From: an uncultured Clostridia bacterium
GTDB taxonomy: Bacteria; Bacillota; Clostridia; Saccharofermentanales; Saccharofermentanaceae
Length of the DNA stretch: 64,000 bases
Direction of reading: 5' to 3'
Assembly (NCBI GenBank): GCA_946537885.1
Contig: CAMNGC010000009.1
Location: forward strand, 21,843-85,842
Shown: one piece after another, positions 1 through 9,265 of the stretch
Position numbering within the stretch: position 1 is the first letter of the stretch
Layout of the letters: each line of letters begins with the position of its first letter
Translations under genes and position numbers: made by a program
Notes under the pieces: model-generated
What the model was told of the DNA's origin: nothing
The model's database searches: none
Seen by the model: only the letters and a program-made list of their open reading frames with translations

Positions 1-1
1 C

Positions 2-418
2 CTCTACATCACTACCGATGACGGTTCCTATGTCCGTAAGGGCCTTGTTACTGAAGTGATAAGCGATCTGGTTGAGAAGGAAGGCAAGAAATATGATCTG
101 TGCGTTTCCATCGGACCGATGATCATGATGAAGTTCTGCGTAATGACTACGAAGAAGTACGATATTCCTACCATCGTCAGTATGAATCCGATCATGGTAG
201 ACGGTACCGGAATGTGCGGCGCATGTCGTCTTACGGTAGGTGACGAAGTAAAGTTTGCTTGCATAGACGGTCCCGAGTTTGACGGATTCAAGGTTGATTT
301 CAATGAGGCTATGGAGAGAATGAAGCTCTATAAGACCGAAGAAGGAAGACGCCTGCTGGAACTCCGCGAGGGTGATACACACCATGGCGGATGCGGAAAC
401 TGCGGAGGTGATAACTAA
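2..418 (+). CDS. nfnA: NfnA-type subunit of NADH-dependent ferredoxin:NADP+ oxidoreductase (5' end outside window)
   Basis: C-terminal part of an FNR-like flavoprotein; the frame is open from the first bases, so the true start lies upstream of the window and the ATG at 56 is internal. The segment MCGACRLTVG followed by FACIDGPEFDG supplies the cysteines of the [2Fe-2S] site found at the C-terminus of NfnA and of the related dihydroorotate dehydrogenase electron-transfer subunits. A glycine/cysteine-rich tail (GGCGNCGG) ends the protein. Its stop overlaps the start of the NfnB-like gene by one base (TAATG), so the two subunits are probably translationally coupled and form the cytoplasmic bifurcating transhydrogenase. 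Assignment rests on motifs plus the partner gene. Confidence 0.85.
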   Translation, partial: LYITTDDGSYVRKGLVTEVISDLVEKEGKKYDLCVSIGPMIMMKFCVMTTKKYDIPTIVSMNPIMVDGTGMCGACRLTVGDEVKFACIDGPEFDGFKVDFNEAMERMKLYKTEEGRRLLELREGDTHHGGCGNCGGDN

Positions 419-1809
419 TGGCTGCACCCGGATTTGAGAGAGTAGCGATCAGCGAGCAGGAGCCCGCTGTCAGAGCAAAGAATTTCGATGAGGTATGTCT
501 CGGTTATACTGAGGAAGAAGCTGTTGTTGAGGCTGCAAGATGTCTTAACTGCAAGAATCCCCGTTGTGTGCAGGGCTGCCCGGTTAAGATCGATATACCT
601 GCTTTTATCACGGCTGTTAAGGAGCGCGACTTTAAGGGCGCATATGACAAGATTTCTGAGTCCAGTGCGTTGCCGGCCGTCTGCGGGCGTGTTTGTCCTC
701 AGGAGACTCAGTGCGAGGCTCTCTGTGTAAGAGGTATTAAGGGCGACGCGGTCGCTATTGGTAAACTGGAACGTTTTGTAGCGGATCGTGCGCGCGAAGA
801 AGGTATTAAGCCCTCGAAGACTGCCGAGAGCAACGGTCATAAGGTTGCTGTTGTAGGCTCAGGCCCTGCAGGTCTTACTTGTGCCGGCGATCTGGCTAAG
901 ATGGGATATGAGGTTACGATTTTCGAGGCGCTTCATGAAGCCGGCGGAGTACTGACTTACGGTATTCCGGAGTTCCGTCTTCCTAAGGATACAGTTGTTG
1001 CTTCCGAGATCGAGAATGTCAAGTCTCTTGGTGTTAAGATCGAGACCAATGTTGTTATCGGAAAGTCCGTTACCATTGACGAGCTGATGGAGGATGAGGG
1101 ATTTGAGGCTGTATTTATCGGCTCCGGTGCCGGGCTTCCCATGTTCATGAAGATCCCCGGTGAGAATGCCAAGGGCGTTTTCTCCGCTAATGAATATCTT
1201 ACGAGAAGCAATCTTATGAAGGCTTTCCGTCCCGATTCCGACACGCCTATCTTCCGTCCTGCCAAGGTCGCAGTCGTAGGAGGCGGTAATGTAGCGATGG
1301 ATGCTGCCAGAACGGCTCTCAGGCTTGGCGCCGAGGTCACCATCGTTTACAGAAGAAGTGAAGCTGAACTGCCTGCCCGTGTGGAGGAAGTCCATCACGC
1401 CAAGGAAGAGGGCATCAAGTTCGAGTTCCTTACGAATCCTGTTGAGATCCTTGAGAACGAGGAGCATTTCGTAAGAGCAATGAAATGCGTAAGGATGGAA
1501 CTGGGTGAGCCTGATGCTTCCGGCAGACGCCGCCCGGTAGCGATCGAGGGATCTGAATTCGAGCTTGAGACAGATGCCGTTATCATGGCTCTGGGTACAT
1601 CTCCTAACCCCCTGATCTCATCTACTACCAAGGGACTCGAGACAAATAAGTGGAAATGTATCGTTGCTGATGAAGAGACCGGTGCTACTACAAAGGAAGG
1701 TGTCTATGCCGGCGGCGATGCCGTAACAGGAGCTGCCACGGTTATTCTTGCAATGGGCGCCGGCAAAGCTGCAGCTAAGGGTATCGACGACTATTTTAAG
1801 AATAAATAA
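418..1809 (+). CDS. nfnB: NfnB / NADPH-dependent glutamate synthase small-subunit-like flavoprotein
   Basis: 463 residues, the usual length for NfnB/GltD-like proteins. An N-terminal cysteine-rich domain (CLNCKNPRCVQGCP, then CGRVCPQETQCEALC) carries two [4Fe-4S] sites. Two Rossmann motifs follow: VVGSGPAGLTCAG near residue 145 for FAD and VVGGGNVAMDAA near 290 for NAD(P)H. The C-terminal GDAVTGAATVILAMGAGK block closes the FAD site. With the preceding NfnA-type gene this should form the complex that couples ferredoxin and NADH oxidation to NADP+ reduction. Databases often label such proteins gltA or 'glutamate synthase', but no large glutamate synthase subunit is nearby, so the bifurcating role is preferred. 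A hairpin terminator follows directly. Confidence 0.88.
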   Translation: MAAPGFERVAISEQEPAVRAKNFDEVCLGYTEEEAVVEAARCLNCKNPRCVQGCPVKIDIPAFITAVKERDFKGAYDKISESSALPAVCGRVCPQETQCEALCVRGIKGDAVAIGKLERFVADRAREEGIKPSKTAESNGHKVAVVGSGPAGLTCAGDLAKMGYEVTIFEALHEAGGVLTYGIPEFRLPKDTVVASEIENVKSLGVKIETNVVIGKSVTIDELMEDEGFEAVFIGSGAGLPMFMKIPGENAKGVFSANEYLTRSNLMKAFRPDSDTPIFRPAKVAVVGGGNVAMDAARTALRLGAEVTIVYRRSEAELPARVEEVHHAKEEGIKFEFLTNPVEILENEEHFVRAMKCVRMELGEPDASGRRRPVAIEGSEFELETDAVIMALGTSPNPLISSTTKGLETNKWKCIVADEETGATTKEGVYAGGDAVTGAATVILAMGAGKAAAKGIDDYFKNK

Positions 1810-1841
1810 ATCTGACAGCTATAGTCACTATCGATGTCATA

Positions 1842-1877
1842 AAAGAACCGAAGACATAAAGTGCTTCGGTTCTTTTT
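1842..1877 (+). terminator. Rho-independent terminator after nfnAB
   Basis: AAAGAACCGAAG and CTTCGGTTCTTT form a perfect 12-bp stem around a 9-10 nt loop, and the descending arm runs into a T tract. It separates the nfn operon from the downstream lipoprotein gene. Confidence 0.9.
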
Positions 1878-1989
1878 TGTCCTGTCACATGTGACTATTA
1901 TTTGTCACTTTACACTGTGTTATCGAAAACATATACTATATTCACAGATAGTAAGAATTCCAGATCCTAGTCTTATAGGAGATATCCGT

Positions 1990-4332
1990 ATGAAAAAAGC
2001 ATTTGCGCTCGTGATGGTTCTTGTTCTTATAACTCTCCCGCTGCTGTCTTGTAAAAGAAATGACGAGGAGACTGCCTCAAAGAAGGGAAGAGTGATCAAG
2101 GCAGATGATCCATGGTATGAAGTTGAACAGATCGATTTTGATAAAGAATACTTTGACCGTATCGGCTATGGAGATCAGGATTACACTTATGTACAGAGCG
2201 ATATTATAGGACAAGTCGGGGAAAATTGGCTCATACACCTGACTCTGTCGCCTGCAGATAATAGTGAGGCTATAGATCTTCTCGAACTTTATAGCTCTGA
2301 CGGTTCCCTGATAAGAACTCTGGATTGTGGTGAATTGCATGTTCAGAACTTGGCAGGTATGACTGATATGGGTTGGTATCCGCAGACTATTCTCATAACT
2401 GACGAATCGATCACATATCAGTTTAATGACGGAATAGTTCTTGAGATAAGTCCCGATCTGACTTATATGATCGATTGTAGGCAGCCGTCCGAATATCAGT
2501 CAGACTTTCTGGAATACATGGGAGAAGTAAGTTTTGACAATATGAGCATAAGCAAGTATTGGGCTTCCGGGAGCAGTAATTCCACAGTGCTTAAGATCGT
2601 GAATGATGACGGCGAGACAGTAACTGCCGACCTCAGGGAGGATTTTCCCTATGATGTTATAGAGCCATATGAAGTAATGCCCTATCATGCCGGAGAGATG
2701 ACATATATACTGCTGGCATCGAGCAACGGCTTCTATAAGATCGATCCCTATTCGGGAAAAGCAAGTTATATGGATGCTTCTTCATTTTCATGGCTGGATG
2801 GTTATGATACTTCTGATCTTGTATATATCGAAGGAGAAGGATGTTTTCTTATGGACACTTCCGGTATTTACAGGGTGGATGTGGACCAGGCAAGTGTAAG
2901 TGAGTATTTCCTTTTCGATGAGTGTAACATCAACAGATACTTGCTGGAGACGCTTGAGCCGTACTATGTAAGCGATACGACTATAATCCTTAAGACTCCG
3001 GCCGATTGGTTTTATTCCGATCAGATTTCATCTGTTGTGACTCTGACAAAATGCGAGACAAATCCGAATGCCGGCAAGACCGTGATTACGATCGGAGGTT
3101 ATTTGTCGGGTGACATATATGAAGCAATAAGGCTGTTTAACGAGAGCGACAGCGGTTGCTTCATAGTTCCTGATGATCGATATTACTACACTGATTATCT
3201 TGATATTCCCGAAGATGTGGATGCATTTGACAGCGGAATATACTACACTCAGGCTGAATCTAAGATGAGCGACCGATTGGCGGTCGACCTGATAAGCGGG
3301 GAGGGGCCGGATCTTTTCTACGGAGCTTCATCTTATCCTCAGCTGATGAACTCGGATCTTTTTATCGATCTTAACGGGAAAGTTGAGACCGATGATTTAT
3401 GGACTAATATCGTGGCAGCATACGAGTCCGATGACGGATGCCTTTACAGCATACCTTTGTCCTTTGATCTGAATGTCATTCTGACAAGCGCCGAAGGCTA
3501 TGGAAATGAGCTCTATGGTATGAGCTTAGATGATTATTCAAGATTTACCGATGAAGTTATGAACGGCAAGAATATTCTGACCTATAACAGGTTGAATTTC
3601 ATCAAGATCATTTTGCCTTCGGTAATCGACTATTGTATCTCGTCTGACGGTAAAGTCGACTTCAATAATGATGCCTTCAGAACACTTTGCGAATACACGA
3701 ATGAGAATATTCATGATACGTCATGGTCTGATCAATCCGGCAATTCTCAGGCGGAATATGTCTATATTACAGCTTTAGGAGCCTATCTTGATTATGCATC
3801 CTATAATATGATGGATCCGATGACGGCTACGCTTCTGGCGACTCCGTCTTACGATGCATCCGGTATAAGGATCAGTCCTTCGGGCGACTCGATCTCGGTA
3901 AGTGCCGTCAATTCGGATGTTGACGGGGCTGTCCGTTTTGTCGAGTTCCTTCTGTCCTATGATCTGCAGATGATACACGCATCCCGATCTGTCGTGGGGG
4001 ATGATCGGGGCCGTAATCTTATTAACATAAGCGCTTTCGAGGATTCTGCAAAAATGGCCATAGATTCATATAATTCCGAGTGTGATTATTACTTAGAGAT
4101 GATGGGTGACGATGCGATCTATAACGGCGTGCCGTCTGTAAAGGTTGATGAGACGGCGCTGACACGCTATGAGGATATCATCAGGACGATAACTGACAAC
4201 AGTTCGGTAGATCCGGCAATAGATGTTATTGTCTATGAGGAGCTGCAGGCTTATTTTGAGGGGCAGAAGACTCTTGATGAGGTAATATCCATTATTAATA
4301 ACAGGGCTCAGCTGGTGATGGACGAGCGATGA
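1990..4332 (+). CDS. Large lipoprotein with a C-terminal solute-binding-protein-like domain
   Basis: The ORF track starts at 1861, inside the preceding terminator. The ATG at 1990 is better: it follows TAGGAG and encodes a lipoprotein signal (hydrophobic stretch ending LLSC, cysteine about residue 21). That gives 780 residues, anchored outside the membrane. Residues about 40-370 are rich in Tyr/Asp, with repeated segments that look beta-propeller-like. From about residue 375 the pattern (TIGGYLSGDIYEAIRLFNES, EGPDLFYG, SIPLSFDLNVILTSAEGYG) matches family 1 extracellular solute-binding proteins, which are normally about 400 residues alone. The neighbouring ABC genes are FtsX-type exporters, not sugar permeases, so it may be a sensor or an accessory of the downstream module. 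Ligand unknown. Confidence 0.7.
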   Translation: MKKAFALVMVLVLITLPLLSCKRNDEETASKKGRVIKADDPWYEVEQIDFDKEYFDRIGYGDQDYTYVQSDIIGQVGENWLIHLTLSPADNSEAIDLLELYSSDGSLIRTLDCGELHVQNLAGMTDMGWYPQTILITDESITYQFNDGIVLEISPDLTYMIDCRQPSEYQSDFLEYMGEVSFDNMSISKYWASGSSNSTVLKIVNDDGETVTADLREDFPYDVIEPYEVMPYHAGEMTYILLASSNGFYKIDPYSGKASYMDASSFSWLDGYDTSDLVYIEGEGCFLMDTSGIYRVDVDQASVSEYFLFDECNINRYLLETLEPYYVSDTTIILKTPADWFYSDQISSVVTLTKCETNPNAGKTVITIGGYLSGDIYEAIRLFNESDSGCFIVPDDRYYYTDYLDIPEDVDAFDSGIYYTQAESKMSDRLAVDLISGEGPDLFYGASSYPQLMNSDLFIDLNGKVETDDLWTNIVAAYESDDGCLYSIPLSFDLNVILTSAEGYGNELYGMSLDDYSRFTDEVMNGKNILTYNRLNFIKIILPSVIDYCISSDGKVDFNNDAFRTLCEYTNENIHDTSWSDQSGNSQAEYVYITALGAYLDYASYNMMDPMTATLLATPSYDASGIRISPSGDSISVSAVNSDVDGAVRFVEFLLSYDLQMIHASRSVVGDDRGRNLINISAFEDSAKMAIDSYNSECDYYLEMMGDDAIYNGVPSVKVDETALTRYEDIIRTITDNSSVDPAIDVIVYEELQAYFEGQKTLDEVISIINNRAQLVMDER

Positions 4333-4369
4333 TCTTGAAATAAAGATATGACCGCAGTCACTTTTCCGG

Positions 4370-4424
4370 GTCATGATCTAAAGATACTATTTAGTCATGA
4401 TCGATGATAAGGCGAGACCTTATC
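4370..4424 (+). promoter_or_regulatory. Leader with 9-bp direct repeats and hairpin before the exporter operon
   Basis: GTCATGATC occurs at 4370-4378 and 4394-4402, 24 bp apart. A 7-bp inverted repeat (GATAAGG/CCTTATC, loop CGAGA) at 4406-4424 sits just before the ribosome site of the permease gene. It could be an operator for the NarL-type regulator of the module or an mRNA element; no clear -35 box was seen. Confidence 0.4.
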
Positions 4425-4443
4425 AGGAAAGGAAAAGTAAAAT

Positions 4444-5598
4444 ATGTCAAGATTATCGGCGCTTAAATATGTTGCCAATAATAAGAGATCGGTCGGAACG
4501 ATGTTGCTGGCTTTCGCGATATCTTTCATGACTATTTATCTGATCTACTCAATATTAATCTGCACGGTGATTAGTGATAAGGTCATAACGGAGGAGTTAC
4601 CGAGATATACCACATATCTGGATATGTCCGATAAGTCACTCGGAGTTCACCGTGAAGATTATGAATCCTCTGACGACTATAATGAGGCTCTACGGCAGAA
4701 GCGAGAGGAACTGTGCACGAAACTTAAAACGATCGACGGTGTAGATGATGCCTACTATACACAGGTCCTGATGGCAAAGTATCAGGCTATCATGGGGATG
4801 ATCATGTATGAGTTCCCCTTGGTTGAACTTGATAAAGTAGAGCCTTATATGGAGCATCTTGATGCGGAGCTGGTCAAAGGCAGACTTCCTGAGGGAGATG
4901 GAGAGATCGTTGTTGACAGTGTTCTGATGAAGAATCAGAAGTATAAGATTGGCGACTGGTATTATGAAGATTCCTACGGACAGACATTCACAATCGTCGG
5001 TGTTATGGATGCACCATATCCCACCTGTATCGGTACACCGATGGCTTATACCAATTCCGGCTGGTACACAGTGATCCTTAATGATGCTGATCATGCATAT
5101 GTTGAAGAACTTCTTAAAGAGATCGGCATGGAACTCAAACCTGAAGATGATTTTTATGATAAATCGACCTATGAGGAGGCAATGAACGAGATCAGCGGGA
5201 TCATGGACGGGGTCAATATGGCCATAATGGGGGTAGTCGTCATTTTTACGGCATTCTCGGTCTTTATTGCTTATATTTCCCTCATGCGTAACAGGATAAG
5301 CGAATACTGTCTGTACGCCTCCATAGGATACAGCAGGAGCGATATTTATGGCATGATGATAAGGGAAATGCTGATAATAATAGGAGGCGGAATTGTGCTC
5401 GGATCGGGCCTGGCTTTGCTGGGGAGCTGTTTACTGAAGGTCTGCGCAATGGAGCCGCTTGGGCTTATCGGTTACATATGGTACGGTGATCAGTTCTTAA
5501 AGATAATCGCAGCCTTCGTTCTTGTCATAGGCATCCTTCAGATCCCGATACTGGTAACGATGAGCAAGATTAAGACTATTGACGCTATAGAAGATTGA
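4444..5598 (+). CDS. FtsX-like ABC transporter permease
   Basis: 384 residues. One N-terminal membrane segment (about residues 18-42) is followed by an extracellular MacB-PCD-like domain of about 210 residues, then three membrane segments in the FtsX domain (about 255-375). The C-terminal half contains the usual amphipathic turn (YASIGYSRSDIYGMMIREM). It starts an operon of permease, ATPase and permease with 17-18 nt gaps and GGAG-type ribosome sites, followed by a two-component pair. MacB/LolCDE-type relatives export peptides or lipoproteins, or relay stress signals. The substrate here is unknown. Confidence 0.82.
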   Translation: MSRLSALKYVANNKRSVGTMLLAFAISFMTIYLIYSILICTVISDKVITEELPRYTTYLDMSDKSLGVHREDYESSDDYNEALRQKREELCTKLKTIDGVDDAYYTQVLMAKYQAIMGMIMYEFPLVELDKVEPYMEHLDAELVKGRLPEGDGEIVVDSVLMKNQKYKIGDWYYEDSYGQTFTIVGVMDAPYPTCIGTPMAYTNSGWYTVILNDADHAYVEELLKEIGMELKPEDDFYDKSTYEEAMNEISGIMDGVNMAIMGVVVIFTAFSVFIAYISLMRNRISEYCLYASIGYSRSDIYGMMIREMLIIIGGGIVLGSGLALLGSCLLKVCAMEPLGLIGYIWYGDQFLKIIAAFVLVIGILQIPILVTMSKIKTIDAIED

Positions 5599-5615
5599 TA
5601 TAAGGAGTATCGAAA

Positions 5616-6284
5616 ATGTTTAAGATCAAAAATATCAGCATGATATACGACATGAATACCGATGAGAAGCTCTACGCGTTAGGAGGCTTCGATCTGGATC
5701 TTCCTGATAAGGGACTGGTAGGTGTTATAGGACCTTCGGGAAGCGGCAAGAGCACTTTAATGTACTGTCTGTCAACTCTCAAGGAGCCTACGGAAGGCTC
5801 AGTTGAGTATAACGGCAGGGATCTGACGAAGATCACTTCCTCCGAGAGAGAGCATCTCAGAAGAAGCGAGTTCGGATTTGTATTCCAGAAGCATTACTTG
5901 GTGCCTTATATGAGCGCTGTGGATAATGTGATGGTAGCAGGCCTGGGCAAAGATCCGGAGGTCAGGAAAAAGGCAGAAGAGTGCCTTCAAAGACTCGGAC
6001 TTGAGCAGCGCGAGTTCAAAAAGAAGCCGGCGAAGCTGTCCGGCGGCCAGTGCCAGAGAGTTGCGATCGCCAGGGCTATGATAAATGATCCGAAAGTTGT
6101 TTTCGCCGATGAGCCAACTGCATCTCTTGACCATGTGAATGCATTTAATGTAATGAAGATACTGAGAGAATATTCCCGTGACAGGCTCGTTATAGTAGTA
6201 ACCCATGACAGGAGCATCCTCGAGGGAGCGGATATGACAGTGGAACTCTGGGACGGAAACATCAGTAAGATCACAACAGCGTGA
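5616..6284 (+). CDS. MacB/LolD-type ABC transporter ATP-binding protein
   Basis: 222 residues, standard for the family. Walker A is GPSGSGKST (about residue 38), the signature is LSGGQCQRVAIARA, and Walker B is VVFADEPTASLD followed by the VVTHD switch histidine. The Q-loop lies at FVFQKHYLV. It lies between two FtsX-like permease genes and should energise the heterodimeric exporter on the cytoplasmic face of the membrane. The start at 5616 is supported by AAGGAG about 10 nt upstream. Confidence 0.92.
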   Translation: MFKIKNISMIYDMNTDEKLYALGGFDLDLPDKGLVGVIGPSGSGKSTLMYCLSTLKEPTEGSVEYNGRDLTKITSSEREHLRRSEFGFVFQKHYLVPYMSAVDNVMVAGLGKDPEVRKKAEECLQRLGLEQREFKKKPAKLSGGQCQRVAIARAMINDPKVVFADEPTASLDHVNAFNVMKILREYSRDRLVIVVTHDRSILEGADMTVELWDGNISKITTA

Positions 6285-6302
6285 CAGGCAGGAGATTAAT
6301 AT

Positions 6303-7397
6303 ATGAAACCTTTATCGGCTTTTAATTATATACGCGCCAACAAGGGAAGATCAGCGATAGTGATCTTTATGCTATTCATGACGATACTGGCTTCCTTCGC
6401 AGGTAACTATATCGCGAGTGTAGACTGGTATTGGGCGAAGGCCATAGAATATGACAAAGAGGCGGTTTTAATCTCGGGCCTGTCCGTGGACGAGGAATTT
6501 GAAGATTATGAAGCAGTCATAGAGGACCTTGAGGCAGATGAAGACCTGACAGTATTACAAAGATCTTCTTACGGATATAGCGGGATCGAATGGATGTGTA
6601 CCATGGGATTTGAGATGGGATCATCATCGTTTGTTTTCGATAATAAGGATGATCTGAAGACCTTTTTCGATCATGTCGGAGTAGAATGTGATTACAGCAA
6701 TATCCATGACAAAAGTGTTGTTATGAGCCGGGCTCTGGCAAGGAACAACGATCTTGAATTAGGTGATGTTGTGGATTACAGCGTTAATCATAATATCTCC
6801 GGTGAATATACTCTGGATGCTCTTATTGATGATGACAGCTTTATCGTTTTTTATGTCGAGAGCAGACCCAATAACAATTATCGTGCTTATATCATGAGTG
6901 AGACGATGAGCGGAGACGAGTTAAGATCTCATATCAGGAGCGTCATCGGAGATCGTAAGGTCAAGATCGAGAGATCTGTTGAAGAGGAAATGTCGGAGGA
7001 GCTTTCCATATTCTACATAATGTTCTTCCTCGGAGTCGTCCTTCTGTCCGTTATGTTGGCAGTTACCGTAAACTCCGTTCTCACCGGACACTATATCAAG
7101 AGGACTTACGAGTTCGGTGTCTATAGAGCCATCGGTCTGTCAAAGAGAAATATCCGTAGAAAGGTCTTTTGTGAGATAATGACAATGGATATCATCGCGA
7201 TCGTGATAGCTGCCACTATGGTGTTGCTTGTTACATTCCTGTTGAACGAGCTGCTGTATCTGCCTAAGGGACAGTACCTGCCGTATTTCTCCGGAATGGG
7301 ACTTGCGGGAGCGGCAATATCGAATCTGCTGGTCATCATTCCGACCATCATCTTTAAGGGACGGAAAATGGCAAAGGCTGATGTGACGGAATTCTGA
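6303..7397 (+). CDS. Second FtsX-like ABC transporter permease of the exporter
   Basis: 364 residues with the same plan as the permease encoded two genes upstream. A membrane segment at about 20-42 is followed by a roughly 190-residue extracellular domain rich in acidic residues and three C-terminal membrane segments. The cytoplasmic loop FGVYRAIGLSKRNIRRKVF is typical of FtsX domains. The two permeases are divergent in sequence, so a heteromeric channel is likely. The next gene is a sensor kinase whose ribosome site begins a few bases after this stop codon, suggesting one transcript. Confidence 0.82.
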   Translation: MKPLSAFNYIRANKGRSAIVIFMLFMTILASFAGNYIASVDWYWAKAIEYDKEAVLISGLSVDEEFEDYEAVIEDLEADEDLTVLQRSSYGYSGIEWMCTMGFEMGSSSFVFDNKDDLKTFFDHVGVECDYSNIHDKSVVMSRALARNNDLELGDVVDYSVNHNISGEYTLDALIDDDSFIVFYVESRPNNNYRAYIMSETMSGDELRSHIRSVIGDRKVKIERSVEEEMSEELSIFYIMFFLGVVLLSVMLAVTVNSVLTGHYIKRTYEFGVYRAIGLSKRNIRRKVFCEIMTMDIIAIVIAATMVLLVTFLLNELLYLPKGQYLPYFSGMGLAGAAISNLLVIIPTIIFKGRKMAKADVTEF

Positions 7398-7415
7398 TAT
7401 CCTCGGAGGAAATAT

Positions 7416-8621
7416 TTGGCAATAGCGATAATAACAGATGCCATTTTGATGCTGATAACGCTCGCAGCCGTCATAACGTCAGGAGAGTCCTATCTGACGA
7501 TGCTGGCTGCGGGCTGCATGCTTGTGTTGGTAACAGCCCGCTTTATGAAGGTACAGTCAGAGCCGGAATCACGAAGTCCCTCTGTGATCGCCGGTCTGAT
7601 CTTATGCTATATTGTCGGGGCAGCCTTTGCGATCTTAAGCGGAAGTTTTATCGGTTTTGTTGTCTTTGCATGTATTCCTTATGTTCCCGCCATTTTTGTT
7701 TTTGTCCCGGCTTGTCTGAGCTATGTGATAATGAGGCTGGCGAGCGGCCATATCGGAGAGCGCAGTATCGCTTTGATGATGCTCGAACTGATATTGATCA
7801 TCTCCCTGATAAGCCTTGTCCTGCTGATAAGATATGTGGTAAACAGGGCGCATAATAAGCAGGAAGAAGATAGTCGTAAACTTATGAAGGCCGGGATCAG
7901 CGAGCTTCATGAGAGAAAGCGTAATCAGGAGCTCCTTGCTTCGAATGTATATGCTGAGAAAAATGCCCGCCTGATCGAACGTGAGAATATAAGCCGTAAT
8001 ATCCACAATAGCGTCGGTCATTCGATCACGGCTGCGATAATGACATTGGATGCTGCGGATATGCTTTACGAGAAGGATCCCGAAGCGGCGCGCGTCAAGA
8101 TGAATGACGCGGGAGTCAGGATAAGAAGCAGTCTTGAGTCGATCAGGAGTGCCGTCAGGGCTCTGGATGAAGAGTCGGATGACAGATCGATAAAGGATTT
8201 TATCTGCTATGTGGACAATATCATTGACAATTTCACGATGGATACGGCCATTAGGGTGAATAAGGTCTATAACTTTTTCGCTGAGGATATGATACTCCCC
8301 GGCCAGCATGCCGAATTCATGACAGGAGTCCTTCAGGAACTTCTGACTAACGGGATCAAGCATGGTTCAGCGACAGAATTCACGGTAGTTCTCGAAGGTG
8401 ATTCCGGGCATATCAAAATGGATGTCGAAGATAACGGTAAAAGCGGCTTTAACGAGGGGAACAGTCAGGAGCTTATCGAAAAAGGCTTCGGACTAAAGAA
8501 GATAATCGCCTATGTTGAACGATATGGTGGAAGCGCGTCCTTTAAGAATGAAGAGGGCAGGGGCTTTAAGGCACAGGTGGAGATAGCCTGGGTATGTAAA
8601 GATAAGGAGCAGGAGGAATAG
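7416..8621 (+). CDS. Membrane sensor histidine kinase (HisKA_3 / NarL-type system)
   Basis: 401 residues. The start is TTG at 7416, chosen because CTCGGAGGA ends 5 nt upstream; an ATG at this position is absent. About six membrane segments fill residues 1-145 with very short loops, so the stimulus may be sensed within the membrane. The dimerisation/phosphoacceptor motif is ERENISRNIHNSVGH (His around residue 198). The N-box is ELLTNGIKHG, with DNG and GFGLKKI boxes of the HATPase domain near the end. It is followed one base later by its probable response regulator. Location after the exporter genes suggests control of, or signalling through, that exporter. Confidence 0.87.
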   Translation: MAIAIITDAILMLITLAAVITSGESYLTMLAAGCMLVLVTARFMKVQSEPESRSPSVIAGLILCYIVGAAFAILSGSFIGFVVFACIPYVPAIFVFVPACLSYVIMRLASGHIGERSIALMMLELILIISLISLVLLIRYVVNRAHNKQEEDSRKLMKAGISELHERKRNQELLASNVYAEKNARLIERENISRNIHNSVGHSITAAIMTLDAADMLYEKDPEAARVKMNDAGVRIRSSLESIRSAVRALDEESDDRSIKDFICYVDNIIDNFTMDTAIRVNKVYNFFAEDMILPGQHAEFMTGVLQELLTNGIKHGSATEFTVVLEGDSGHIKMDVEDNGKSGFNEGNSQELIEKGFGLKKIIAYVERYGGSASFKNEEGRGFKAQVEIAWVCKDKEQEE

Positions 8622-8622
8622 G

Positions 8623-9243
8623 ATGTATAGAGTAATGCTTGTAGACGATGAGGATATGCTGCTTGACAGCCTTGAGATCATCCTCTCGCTGAAAGATATG
8701 ATCATAGCGGGAAAGGCCCACGACGGTATGGAAGCCTTGGCTGTCATGGCCGAGAAAGAATGTGATATTGCCCTGGTCGATCTGAATATGAAGGGTATGG
8801 GAGGCATAGAGCTGATCAGCCGCATCCGCGAACTCTATCCCAAGGTAAAGATCCTGGTCCTGACGACCTTTTATGACGATAAGAATATTACGGCCGCCAT
8901 AGGCAGAGGCGCAGACGGCTATCTGCTCAAGGACAGCGGCAAGGATTCGATCTACGGCGCGATCGAACAGATAATGAACGGTTCCAGCGTCCTGGATCCC
9001 AAGGTGGTCAAGCGCCTTACCAGTCTTATCAGCGCCGCCCCCGCTCATAATGATCCTGATATCATGAGCGAACTGTCTGAGCGCGAGAAGGAGATCGCGA
9101 CTCTTCTGGCAGAGGGCCTTAACAACAAGCAGATCGCGGCTAAGCTTTATGTCTCGGAAGGGACAGTCAAGAATTATATATCATCTATCTATGACAAGAC
9201 CGGTATCCACGACAGAGTCAAGTTGGCGATGCTGCTGAAGTGA
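8623..9243 (+). CDS. NarL/FixJ-family response regulator
   Basis: 206 residues. The receiver domain (residues 1-120) has acidic residues LVDDED, phosphoacceptor Asp in DIALVDLNMKG, the switch Thr in LVLTTFYD and Lys in GYLLKDSG. The C-terminal LuxR-type helix-turn-helix contains LSEREKEIATLLAEGLNNKQIA and a recognition helix VSEGTVKNYISSI. It is the partner of the kinase ending one base upstream. The direct repeats at 4370 are a candidate binding site. Transcription converges on the SulP gene with 22 nt between stop codons; a GAATAAG/CTTATTC inverted repeat spans the junction. Confidence 0.92.
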   Translation: MYRVMLVDDEDMLLDSLEIILSLKDMIIAGKAHDGMEALAVMAEKECDIALVDLNMKGMGGIELISRIRELYPKVKILVLTTFYDDKNITAAIGRGADGYLLKDSGKDSIYGAIEQIMNGSSVLDPKVVKRLTSLISAAPAHNDPDIMSELSEREKEIATLLAEGLNNKQIAAKLYVSEGTVKNYISSIYDKTGIHDRVKLAMLLK

Positions 9244-9265
9244 GGCGAATAAGCAGCGAAGGATC

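Noticed and set aside
415-840. Minus-strand ORF opposite nfnB (and many similar long antisense ORFs, such as 859-1467 and 7635-8363)
   Set aside because: They lie wholly opposite well-supported genes and show no recognisable motifs. They are shadows of high codon bias.
1861-1989. Upstream extension of the lipoprotein ORF
   Set aside because: It begins inside a terminator and would bury the lipoprotein signal peptide. The ATG at 1990 has a ribosome site and a proper lipobox.
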